Of a stretch of 64,000 nucleotides of DNA, positions 16,228-24,195 are shown one piece after another. The stretch is from an uncultured Christensenella sp. Lineage in GTDB: Bacteria > Bacillota > Clostridia > Christensenellales > Borkfalkiaceae. A program made the position numbers and the translations under genes. Position 1 is the first letter of the stretch. Every line of letters starts with the position of its first letter. Under the pieces are notes generated by a model that was not told the origin of the DNA, did no database searches, and saw only the letters and a list, made by a program, of their open reading frames with translations. The stretch lies in the NCBI GenBank assembly GCA_910585235.1, contig CAJUCM010000004.1, positions 3,244-67,243 of the forward strand. Direction: 5' to 3'.

Positions 16228-17104
16228 ATATGAGCAGACTGTTTGGTCTGGAATTTTTATAGTGCGTAGGCGACGTTCCGAACCGCTTTTTGAACGCTTT
16301 GGAAAAAGAGTGGATCGAATCGTAGCCGATGATCTGCGCGATCTCCGTCGAAGACACGTTATTCTCCGATAAGAGCTGCGCGGCGTATTCGAGCTTTTTA
16401 TTGAGAACGTATGCGGTGGGCGATTTCTGCATTGCCGCCGTAAACACATGGCTCAAATGCGACGCGGAATAGCCGAGCTTTTTGGAGAGCGCGTTCAGAT
16501 TTTTGAATCCGAGAAAGTTCTCGTCGAGATAGGAGAGCATATTGAAGAGAATGATCTCCGTCGCGCCGTCGTATTTGAGAACGTAGTTCGGTTCCTGATA
16601 ATAGGAACGCAAGAAATTACACAAAATCTGATTGATGCAATTGACGAGCACAAAGTCGGACAGGCGGTTTTCCGATTCGAGGTTCAGGATCGCGTCGAGA
16701 AACGCGGAGTGCGTATGAAAGGCGTCGTTCGCGTAGACGGGTTCGTTCTTTTCCGTGAGTTTTTTAAGTTCGGAACAGAGGGGATGGGATTCGTCGGGAA
16801 CGAATCCCAAAAAGAAGTAGCGCATGTCCCCGCCCTCCGCAAAGATACTGTGTTTTTGCGCGGGGTAGGAAAAATTGAAGGTGCCCGCGGGCATACGGCA
16901 GGGCTTTCCGTTGATCGTATTGACCGCCGTGCCGTTATAGACGTAGGTGATCTCATAGCAGAGCTGTTCGTGTTCGGGATAGCCCGCCTTCGCATTGCAG
17001 AAACGTTCGCCCATCTGGATCAGGGTCATCCGTTCGAGATACCGCGGTTTTACATAATATTGGTAGTCGATAAAAAACCGCTTTGCGTTCACCGTCTTTT
17101 TCAT
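16226..17104 (-). CDS. AraC-family regulator
   Basis: Transcription factor of 292 residues from the chosen start. The N-terminal half is a cupin-like sensing domain (YNGTAVNTINGKPCRMPAGT, then YPAQKHSIFAEGG). The C-terminal AraC domain has two helix-turn-helix units (LNALSKKLGYSASHLSHVF, then EIAQIIGYDSIHSFSKAFKK). The start at 17104 is preferred over an in-frame ATG at 17122, because a promoter with its -10 box at 17111-17116 lies between them and would begin the transcript at or next to this ATG. The gene is divergent from the GH1-led operon and probably activates it in response to an imported sugar. Confidence 0.88.
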   Translation of the reverse strand: MKKTVNAKRFFIDYQYYVKPRYLERMTLIQMGERFCNAKAGYPEHEQLCYEITYVYNGTAVNTINGKPCRMPAGTFNFSYPAQKHSIFAEGGDMRYFFLGFVPDESHPLCSELKKLTEKNEPVYANDAFHTHSAFLDAILNLESENRLSDFVLVNCINQILCNFLRSYYQEPNYVLKYDGATEIILFNMLSYLDENFLGFKNLNALSKKLGYSASHLSHVFTAAMQKSPTAYVLNKKLEYAAQLLSENNVSSTEIAQIIGYDSIHSFSKAFKKRFGTSPTHYKNSRPNSLLI

Positions 17105-17110
17105 GGGGAT

Positions 17111-17139
17111 ATTATATCGCATTTTGGTGCGCTTTGCAA
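17111..17139 (-). promoter_or_regulatory. Promoter of the AraC gene, apparently leaderless
   Basis: Minus strand TTGCAA (17134-17139), 17-base spacer, TATAAT (17111-17116). The -10 box ends six bases before the ATG at 17104, so the transcript would start at the start codon itself. Confidence 0.6.
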
Positions 17140-17162
17140 GACCGTTTCCGAAAATTTATTTT

Positions 17163-17186
17163 GAATTGTACTGTTTACTGCAATTC
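17163..17186. promoter_or_regulatory. Candidate AraC operator
   Basis: GAATTG and CAATTC form a perfect inverted repeat with a 12-base spacer that itself contains a TACTG/TTACTG direct repeat. It lies midway between the divergent AraC and GH1 promoters, roughly 65-85 bases upstream of the predicted GH1 start. Confidence 0.4.
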
Positions 17187-17234
17187 AGGACAACAAAGAC
17201 GACGCTGAACGCCAAAGACAAAACATGAAATCGG

Positions 17235-17243
17235 TGTTATTCT
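17235..17243 (+). promoter_or_regulatory. Extended -10 of the GH1 operon promoter
   Basis: TGTTATTCT is an extended -10 element; no good -35 box lies 17 bases upstream, as expected for an activator-dependent promoter. Predicted start near 17250, with a GAGGG ribosome binding site at 17263-17267. Confidence 0.45.
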
Positions 17244-17272
17244 AAGAGTGACTTCAATATCTGAGGGCTGAA

Positions 17273-18640
17273 ATGGACGATCTGATATTTCCCGACGGGT
17301 TTGAATGGGGCGTGGCGACGGCGGCGTTCCAGATAGAGGGCGGAAGAGCGGAGCGCGGCGACAGCGTGTGGGACGACTTCTGCGCAAAAAAAGGTACGAT
17401 CCGCGACGGAAGCGACGGGAGCGTCGCCTGCGATCACTATCACCGCTACCGCGAGGATGTTGCGATCATGAAATCGCTCGGCGTAGACAGTTACCGTTTC
17501 TCCGTTTCCTGGCCGCGCGTTCTGCAAGGCGGCGTTGGCGCGGTCAACGAAAAGGGGCTCGATTTTTACGACCGCCTCACGGACGAACTGCTCGGAAGCG
17601 GGATCACGCCCTATGCGACTTTATTTCATTGGGATCTGCCCCTTGCGCTTCACGAGAGAGGGGGCTGGCTGAACAGAGAGTGCGCCGATTGGTTCTTCCG
17701 CTATGCGGAGACGGTGGGCAAACGCCTCGGCGACCGTATCAAAAACTTTATCACGTTCAACGAACCGCAGTGTTTTATTCCCTACGGCTACCGCTTCGGG
17801 ACGCACGCGCCCGGATTCAAACTGAGTACGAAAGAAATTCTGCTTGCAATACACAACGTATTGCGCGCTCACGGAGCGGGCGTTTCGGCGCTCCGCGGGA
17901 GCGTTCCCCAGGCAAGGATCGGCGTCGCCATGGCTGCCGATGCGGATTACCCGCTTACCGATTCCCCCCAAGATATTCAAGCGGCTAAGCGGGTGATCCT
18001 CTCTTTGAAAGAGGGGGAGGAGAATTGGCTCACCAATATTATTCATTGGGACGATCCCATCTATTTCGGCGACTATCCCAAAGAGAGCTATGAGCGGTTC
18101 GGCGATCTGATGCCCGTCATGACAAAGGAGGACTCGGCGCTCATTTCGCAGAAGATCGATTTTCACGGACAGAACTGTTATTCGGGTTCGCCCGTCGAAA
18201 GCGACGGGAAGGGCGGGTTCCGCCATGCGGAGCTTCCCAAGGGATTCCCGAAGAATGCGCTGAACTGGCTCGTCTGCCCGCGCGCGATCTGGTTCGTGAC
18301 AAAGTGCCTATACGAGCGTTACCGCGTTCCGATCTACATTACGGAGAACGGGATCTGCTGTAACGACTGGATCCACGAGGACGGCGCGGTGCACGATTCC
18401 GCACGCGTGGATTTTTATAAAAAATATCTGAAAGAGTTAAAGCGTTCGATCGATGAGGGAGCGGATATTCGCGGATACTTTGCCTGGTCGCTCATGGATA
18501 ATTTCGAGTGGGCGGACGGCTATAACGAACGGTTCGGGCTGGTCTATGTAGATTACGCCACACAAAAGCGGACGATCAAGGATTCGGGTTATTTTTACAG
18601 AGACCTGATCAGAGAAAATAAAGGGAGGAAACATCAATGA
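17273..18640 (+). CDS. GH1 beta-glycosidase
   Basis: Cytoplasmic retaining beta-glycosidase (glucosidase, galactosidase or mannosidase type), 455 residues, the usual length for the family. The N-terminal signature FEWGVATAAFQIEGG, the acid/base block TFNEPQ (Glu164) and the nucleophile block YITENG (Glu358) are all intact, and the substrate-binding SLMDNFEWADGYNERFGL loop is present near the C-terminus. There is no 6-phospho-binding signature that would argue for a PTS-type phospho-glycosidase, which fits an ABC importer in the same operon. It is the first gene of the second glycan operon. The sugar at the non-reducing end cannot be fixed from sequence. Confidence 0.92.
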   Translation: MDDLIFPDGFEWGVATAAFQIEGGRAERGDSVWDDFCAKKGTIRDGSDGSVACDHYHRYREDVAIMKSLGVDSYRFSVSWPRVLQGGVGAVNEKGLDFYDRLTDELLGSGITPYATLFHWDLPLALHERGGWLNRECADWFFRYAETVGKRLGDRIKNFITFNEPQCFIPYGYRFGTHAPGFKLSTKEILLAIHNVLRAHGAGVSALRGSVPQARIGVAMAADADYPLTDSPQDIQAAKRVILSLKEGEENWLTNIIHWDDPIYFGDYPKESYERFGDLMPVMTKEDSALISQKIDFHGQNCYSGSPVESDGKGGFRHAELPKGFPKNALNWLVCPRAIWFVTKCLYERYRVPIYITENGICCNDWIHEDGAVHDSARVDFYKKYLKELKRSIDEGADIRGYFAWSLMDNFEWADGYNERFGLVYVDYATQKRTIKDSGYFYRDLIRENKGRKHQ

Positions 18641-19893
18641 AAGGCAAAAAAATACTGACTTGCGCGCTGGCGGCGGCAATGGTCGCTTCGGTAGGGGCGC
18701 TGGGCGCGGGTTGCGGAAAGAACAATCAGGACGAGAACACCGTGCGTATCGCGCGCTGGGCGCTCGAATGGGAAAAGGACGTTTTCCGCGGTTGGACGGC
18801 GGAATTTACGAAGGCGAATCCCGATATTACGATCGAGTGGGAATTCGTTCCCTATACGGCGCACTTCGACAGACTGCGCACCGATCTTTTGAGCGGAGCG
18901 GCGGCGGATATTATCTTCGTGAATAACTGGGGCTGGAAACCCTATTCCAATATCGACGTGTTCGACGATTTGGGTGCGGCGACGGAGCTCGTCTCCGCCC
19001 GTTCAAAGCTCATTCCGTCCGTGCAGGGAGGGCTCAAACAGGGCGACAAACTTGTGGGGCTTCCACTCGGCATGGTGGCGCGCGTACCCGTCGTGAACAA
19101 CGCCGACTTTGCAAAAGCGGAGATCGCGGTACCGTGGGATCGGGAGACCGCGTTTACGGGGAGCGAGATGGTAGAGCTTTTAAGCTCGGTCGCGGACGGC
19201 GCTCAGCGGGATACGGGAATCAATATTACGCTGACGGACGCCGTGATGCTGTTCTGTGCGAGCGCGGGCGCGCCCATTGTCACCGAGGACGGAAAATCCG
19301 TCGGCTGCAATACGCTCGAAGGCGTTGCCGCCGTGCAGAACTTTCTGGATTTTGCAAAGAGCGGTTACGTCGTGCCTTTATCCGAGAATCTTTCCGGCTC
19401 CTACGGCTCACCCGACAACGCCATTCTTTCGGGGCGCGTCGTTGCGGCGTACTGCAATCCCGGAGAGTGCAAGGGGATCGTCGATTCCGGATACTCCGTT
19501 TCGTCCATTCCCAGTCTCAAAGCGGACGGCGGAAAAGATACGGTGCTTGCCGACTACAATTCCCTCGTCGTGCCGAAATTTAGCAAATCCAAAAAGGCGG
19601 CATACCGCGTGATCGAGTGGATGCTCTCCAAAGAGGCGCAGCTCGCCTATGCGAAGTTTGCCGATCTTTCCACCAACGCCGAAGCGTTCGACGAAGTCAT
19701 GACGGACAGCGAAAACTGGAATCCCGAATTGTACCGTGCGTACGGCGTCGGGATCGACAATATCTTTGTACCGCCCGCAATGAGCACGAACTTCCAGACT
19801 TATTTCGGCGGTGCGCTTAAACGTCTGCTTGACGGCAACATTACGGCGGAACAGTTCTGTCAGGAGATCAAGAACGGCGAAAATCAGTTGTGA
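18637..19893 (+). CDS. Sugar ABC transporter substrate-binding lipoprotein
   Basis: Family 1 solute-binding protein, 418 residues, with a signal peptide ending in LGAGC (Cys26). The mature domain starts NTVRIARWALEWEKDVF and has the AADIIFVNNW and VVPKFSKSKKAAYRVIEWML segments typical of oligosaccharide-binding proteins. The start overlaps the stop codon of the GH1 gene (ATGA), indicating translational coupling, and two permease genes follow. It presumably binds the beta-linked oligosaccharide that the GH1 enzyme cleaves after import. Confidence 0.9.
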   Translation: MKGKKILTCALAAAMVASVGALGAGCGKNNQDENTVRIARWALEWEKDVFRGWTAEFTKANPDITIEWEFVPYTAHFDRLRTDLLSGAAADIIFVNNWGWKPYSNIDVFDDLGAATELVSARSKLIPSVQGGLKQGDKLVGLPLGMVARVPVVNNADFAKAEIAVPWDRETAFTGSEMVELLSSVADGAQRDTGINITLTDAVMLFCASAGAPIVTEDGKSVGCNTLEGVAAVQNFLDFAKSGYVVPLSENLSGSYGSPDNAILSGRVVAAYCNPGECKGIVDSGYSVSSIPSLKADGGKDTVLADYNSLVVPKFSKSKKAAYRVIEWMLSKEAQLAYAKFADLSTNAEAFDEVMTDSENWNPELYRAYGVGIDNIFVPPAMSTNFQTYFGGALKRLLDGNITAEQFCQEIKNGENQL

Positions 19894-19909
19894 TTCCAAG
19901 AGAAAAAGG

Positions 19910-20854
19910 ATGAAAGGTAAAAAAGTCAAAAAATTGAATTTTGCGGCGCAGGAGCGGGTAGGCTGGCTGTTTATCGCCCCCTGGATCGTCGGCTTCGTCT
20001 TTTTGACGGCGGTGCCCATGGTGATTTCGCTGTATATGTCCTTCCATGACTGGGATATGTTCTCCGATCCCGTGTTCGTGGGGTTCGATAACTTTGCAAA
20101 TCTTCTGAATCCGACCGTGTTCGAGGGTGCCACTTTCTATGCCGCGCTCGGCAATACGCTGCTCTATACGCTTTTTACCGCCGTGATCAATCTCGTTCTC
20201 GGTCTCGGCGTCGCCTGGGCGATCTCAAAGCCCAGCCATTTGAGCACCGCTCTAAGGACGATCATCTATCTGCCCTGCATGCTGATCGGCATTGCGTTCG
20301 CCATGATGATGGGCTTCATCTTCGACAGCAACGCGTTCAGCCTTATCAACCAACTGCGCGCCGCGTGCGGGCAGGCTCCGCAGGAATGGCTGTTTACGAA
20401 AGGGCAGGGCGTATGGGTCATGATCCTCACTTCTTTCTGGGGGATCGGCGGCGCGATGATCGTGTTTGTCGCGGGCGTGAAAAACATCGACAGATCGATT
20501 TACGAGGCGGCTCAGATCGACGGGGCGAGCAACTTCAAAGTATTTATACGGATCTGCATTCCCTGCATGAAACCCGTCATTATCTATCAGGTCATCATGG
20601 GGCTGATCTTCGGAATGCAGGTGTTCGACATCGCGGTGGGGCTTGCGAGCGTCGGCGGGGCGGGGTCGAGCCTCGGCATGGGGATCGACAACAGTCTTGC
20701 AACGCTTGTCTATTATCTCTATAACAAGGGCTTTAAGGATTTCCAGATGGGATTTGCGAGCGCGATCGGCTGGCTCATCTTTCTTCTGACTTCCATGATC
20801 GGCGCGGGGCTCTACTTCTTTGTGCGCAAGACGGGCTATTACGAGGTAGATTGA
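19910..20854 (+). CDS. Sugar ABC transporter permease (MalF-type)
   Basis: Membrane subunit of 314 residues with about six helices. The EAA loop is YEAAQIDGASNFKVFIRICI. I place the start at 19910, where VKKLNFAAQERVGWLF opens a normal permease N-terminus; the longer frame from 19811 runs through the end of the binding-protein gene and adds a non-family, Arg-rich stretch. The ribosome binding site is weak (AAGAG/AAAAAGG), so expression may depend on coupling with the gene before it. Confidence 0.9.
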   Translation: MKGKKVKKLNFAAQERVGWLFIAPWIVGFVFLTAVPMVISLYMSFHDWDMFSDPVFVGFDNFANLLNPTVFEGATFYAALGNTLLYTLFTAVINLVLGLGVAWAISKPSHLSTALRTIIYLPCMLIGIAFAMMMGFIFDSNAFSLINQLRAACGQAPQEWLFTKGQGVWVMILTSFWGIGGAMIVFVAGVKNIDRSIYEAAQIDGASNFKVFIRICIPCMKPVIIYQVIMGLIFGMQVFDIAVGLASVGGAGSSLGMGIDNSLATLVYYLYNKGFKDFQMGFASAIGWLIFLLTSMIGAGLYFFVRKTGYYEVD

Positions 20855-21714
20855 TGAAAGTTTTCGCATGGAAAAAGAGAAAGAAACGGCTGAAAAACAT
20901 TCAGGTCAGCGATATTATTCTGCTCTCCGTGACGGTTCTGCTTGCGGTCATAATCCTCATTCCGTTTTTCCAGATCGTCCTCTCCTCGTTAAAGACGAAC
21001 GCGGAGTATTACGTTCAGCCCTCGCCAGTGTTCTCCAAAGACCCGCAGTGGTCGCGCTATACCTACGTTTTCGTGGATCTCTCGTTCTGGCGGTATATGC
21101 TCAACAGCATTTGGCTCGCCGCCGTCGGCGTCATTCTCAACGTGATCAGCAGTTCCTTTATCGCCTACGGATTTTCGAGATTCCGTTTCCGCGGAAAGAA
21201 CGCCGTCTTTATCGTCATGCTTCTCACGATGTTTCTGCCCGCGCAGGTGTGTTCGATCCCGCAGTTTTTAATGTTCAACGCATACGGCTGGGTGGATACC
21301 TACTTTCCCATTCTCGTGCCGCAGCTCTTCGGCAGTGCGGCGAGTATCCTGCTCATTTCGCAGTTCATGCGCGGGATCCCGCGCGAAATGGACGAGGCGG
21401 CGCGCATCGACGGGGCAAACAGGTTCACGGTGTGGTGGAAGATCATTCTTCCGCAGTCGGTGGCGGTTCTGATCGTCGTCGCGATCTCTTCGTTTCTGTC
21501 GAGCTGGAAGGACAGTATGGGACCGCTCATCTATTTAAGGAGCGAAGAACTCTATACGATCCCCGTGGCGCTCATGTACTTTCAGGCGCCCGATCAGAAC
21601 AGCAAGCTCATGCTGTTTACGGGAATCGTCATTTCCATGATCCCCACGTTGATCTTATACGTCTGCCTGCAAAAGTGGATGGATAAGGGGATCTATGTTG
21701 CGGAACTCAAATAA
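20854..21714 (+). CDS. Sugar ABC transporter permease (MalG-type)
   Basis: Partner permease, 286 residues, six predicted helices, with EAA loop MDEAARIDGANRFTVWWKII. The ATG at 20854 overlaps the stop of the preceding permease by one base (TGATG); a TTG one codon earlier is less likely. The final residues MDKGIYVAELK are typical for MalG-type subunits. It completes the second importer, again with no ATPase gene nearby. Confidence 0.92.
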   Translation: MKVFAWKKRKKRLKNIQVSDIILLSVTVLLAVIILIPFFQIVLSSLKTNAEYYVQPSPVFSKDPQWSRYTYVFVDLSFWRYMLNSIWLAAVGVILNVISSSFIAYGFSRFRFRGKNAVFIVMLLTMFLPAQVCSIPQFLMFNAYGWVDTYFPILVPQLFGSAASILLISQFMRGIPREMDEAARIDGANRFTVWWKIILPQSVAVLIVVAISSFLSSWKDSMGPLIYLRSEELYTIPVALMYFQAPDQNSKLMLFTGIVISMIPTLILYVCLQKWMDKGIYVAELK

Positions 21715-21738
21715 GGAACAGATTAAGGAGGAAAATAT

Positions 21739-24180
21739 ATGAAAAAAGCAATCTGTGCAGGTCTTGCCGTGCTTGCGTGCCTTTCGTTCTGCGCGTGTAA
21801 TTCACCGCAGAGCGGCACGGAGTACGACGCGCACGACAAAACGGTGAAAGAGATCCGTTCGGCGGAAAGAAACACCGTAACGGAAGTCGTGGGGGGGGGT
21901 GCCGTGCTGAACGGCGTGAGCGAGGCGGACGGCTCGTCCCATACGGCGAACGAGAAGTTTGAACTCGACCTTGACGTGACGGCGGAGGGAAACAAGTACG
22001 ATCCGGACGAGGTGAACGTTTACGGACAGTTCGTCTCGCCCTCCGGCAAGCTCTACGAAATGCCCGCGTTCTGGTATCAGGACTACGAGCGCACGTTCGA
22101 CGCGCTCGACGAAGAGGCGGACTTTCCGCTCGACGGCTATGTCGCGCAGGGAGACGTACAGCTCGTTGGCAGGATCGATGCAAGGGAGGGCGTCAAACAG
22201 CCCGTGGGCTTGGCGCGCTTTGCTTCCGCGCAGGGGACTTACACCAACGCGGGCGCGATCCTCAACAATAAGAGCGCGATCACGCATCTGCACGACAGCG
22301 TTTCGATTTGGCTGAAAGCGGGGACCAATCTCAATACGGCGGGGCTGTATCTGTGCCTCTATCAGCAGCTGGGCGAAGGCTACATAGCCCTCCCCGAACT
22401 TTCGACGGAATGGAAAAAATATACCTTCAAATGGGAGGACTTCACTTTCAACATTCCGTCGGGAAGCGCGACGAGCCTGCCCCTGAGCAGTATGTACAGC
22501 GGTTATATTCAGACGCGCGGCAACGCTACGGAGGGCGATTTGTATATGTGCGATCTGCGCGTAGAGAATTATGAGAATCCTTCGCGCTATGCGGTCATGG
22601 CGGACTTTGTGAGCCGCGAACTTGCGACCTATGACGCGGACGAGCTGAACGGCGCGGAAGTCATGACAAAGAAGGAGGACGCAGGCTTCAAACTCCGCTT
22701 CCGTTTTGGCGAAACGGGCGAGTGGCTCTATCGCGCGACGGTTGAAAGCGACGGCGTGAAGAGGGCAACCTATACCTCTGCCGTCACCGTCACGGAAAAC
22801 GCCGACGAAGAGATGAACCGCGGTCTCATCCGCGTGGAACAGACGAAAAAGCGCAACTTCGTATTTGAAGACGGAACGCCCTACGTTGCGCAGGGCATGA
22901 ACCTTGCGTACAGCGTCGATCCCAAGCGCGCTTCCTACGACTATGACGTATATTTCCCCAAGATGGCGGAAGCGGGCATGAACTTCGCCCGCGTGTGGCT
23001 CACCTACCTCGGACACGGCGTGCAGGGTACGGAGGGCGGGATCCTCGGATTCGACTTCCGTCAGGATAAGGCTTATAAGTTCGATCTCATTCTCGGTATG
23101 GCGGAAGAATACGGGCTCTATCTGCAAGTGCCGTTTATGGCGGTTCACTATATGAACTATGAAAATCCCGATCACGACGAGGAATTCCGCAGTTGGGATT
23201 CGAGCCCCTACAACGTGCAGAACGGCGGGTACCTTACAAAGCCCGAACAGTTCTGGACGGACGTGCGCGCCAAAGAGGACACGAAAAAACTCTACCGCTA
23301 CTATGTTGCGCGCTGGGGATATTCCCGCAACATTCAGAGCTGGGAGATCATGAACGAGATCGGGCACGCCTACATGAACGAAGACGGCACCGATTACGAC
23401 GAAAACGTTGCAAAGGCGTGGGCGGAGGAGATCGGCGGATATATGCACGCCGTCGATCCTTACGATCACCTTGTGACGATCAGTTCCGCGTTTAATTTTG
23501 CGGACGCAGTTTACGGGGCTTCCTCGATCGACTTTGCGAGTATTCACAGCTACGTCTGGGGCAGTTCCTATGCTTCGAGCGCGGCGGACGTGACGCGCAG
23601 CGTCTGGGAGAATTTCCATAAACCCGTTCTCATCGGCGAGACGGGCGCGAGCGGGATGTCGGGCGACCTTAACTATCTCGCCGATCCCCAAGGGCTCGTC
23701 ATGCGGCAGATGGCGTTCACGGCGACCATGGGCGGCGGCGCCACGGGCGGTATGCTCTTCTGGTGGACGCAGGCGAATCTCCACGATTATTACGGGAACG
23801 TTACGCCCGCCGTCGAGTACTTCAAACTCCTGCCCGCAAACTTCGTGAGCATGGATCTGCTCGAATACGGCGATTATACGATCAGACACGCCAATGCGGG
23901 TATTGCGGGAAATATGCGTATGCTCGGCTACCGTTCGGACAGCGCGGCGTATGTGTATCTCTACGATATTCGGTACAACTACGCAAATCCCAATCCCGGC
24001 ACGATCGAAGAAATGTTGCTCGAACTCAATCTTTCGGACGGCGCGTATACGGTCAAAGTGTTCGATCCGCAGACGGGCGTTGTCACCGACACCTATCAGG
24101 AATCCGCGGAGAACGGAAAACTGACGATTGCGCTTTCGGCATGGTCGCGCGATATGGCGTTCGTCATTGAAAAACAATAA
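21739..24180 (+). CDS. DUF5060/GH5-like glycoside hydrolase lipoprotein
   Basis: Exported clan-A hydrolase of 813 residues with lipobox CAC (Cys20). Residues about 70-125 (NVYGQFVSPSGKLYEMPAFW) begin a DUF5060 beta-sandwich that resumes at about 311-355 (FRFGETGEWLYRATVE). Between them, about 137-276, sits what looks like an inserted carbohydrate-binding beta-sandwich. The TIM barrel from about 375 has the acid/base in SWEIMNEIGH (Glu540) and the nucleophile in LIGETGAS (Glu634). DUF5060 is usually N-terminal to GH5-like mannanases or cellulases. A run of nine G at 21891-21899 encodes Gly-Gly-Gly early in the mature protein. It probably cuts a polysaccharide at the cell surface for the preceding importer; linkage unknown. 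Confidence 0.8.
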   Translation: MKKAICAGLAVLACLSFCACNSPQSGTEYDAHDKTVKEIRSAERNTVTEVVGGGAVLNGVSEADGSSHTANEKFELDLDVTAEGNKYDPDEVNVYGQFVSPSGKLYEMPAFWYQDYERTFDALDEEADFPLDGYVAQGDVQLVGRIDAREGVKQPVGLARFASAQGTYTNAGAILNNKSAITHLHDSVSIWLKAGTNLNTAGLYLCLYQQLGEGYIALPELSTEWKKYTFKWEDFTFNIPSGSATSLPLSSMYSGYIQTRGNATEGDLYMCDLRVENYENPSRYAVMADFVSRELATYDADELNGAEVMTKKEDAGFKLRFRFGETGEWLYRATVESDGVKRATYTSAVTVTENADEEMNRGLIRVEQTKKRNFVFEDGTPYVAQGMNLAYSVDPKRASYDYDVYFPKMAEAGMNFARVWLTYLGHGVQGTEGGILGFDFRQDKAYKFDLILGMAEEYGLYLQVPFMAVHYMNYENPDHDEEFRSWDSSPYNVQNGGYLTKPEQFWTDVRAKEDTKKLYRYYVARWGYSRNIQSWEIMNEIGHAYMNEDGTDYDENVAKAWAEEIGGYMHAVDPYDHLVTISSAFNFADAVYGASSIDFASIHSYVWGSSYASSAADVTRSVWENFHKPVLIGETGASGMSGDLNYLADPQGLVMRQMAFTATMGGGATGGMLFWWTQANLHDYYGNVTPAVEYFKLLPANFVSMDLLEYGDYTIRHANAGIAGNMRMLGYRSDSAAYVYLYDIRYNYANPNPGTIEEMLLELNLSDGAYTVKVFDPQTGVVTDTYQESAENGKLTIALSAWSRDMAFVIEKQ
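21891..21899 (+). repeat. Nine-base G tract inside a coding region
   Basis: GGGGGGGGG near codons 51-54 of the GH5-like gene. Slippage by one base would truncate the enzyme shortly after its signal peptide. Confidence 0.9.
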
Positions 24181-24195
24181 GGAGAGGGGAAAATT

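Noticed and set aside
19811..19909. Upstream extension of the second MalF-type permease
   Set aside because: It overlaps the end of the binding-protein gene and adds an Arg-rich stretch not found in permeases.
21802..24177. 791-codon open frame on the minus strand, antisense to the GH5-like gene
   Set aside because: It mirrors the sense gene codon for codon, has no ribosome binding site, no domain signature and an Arg/His-rich product. This is a typical shadow of GC-rich third positions.
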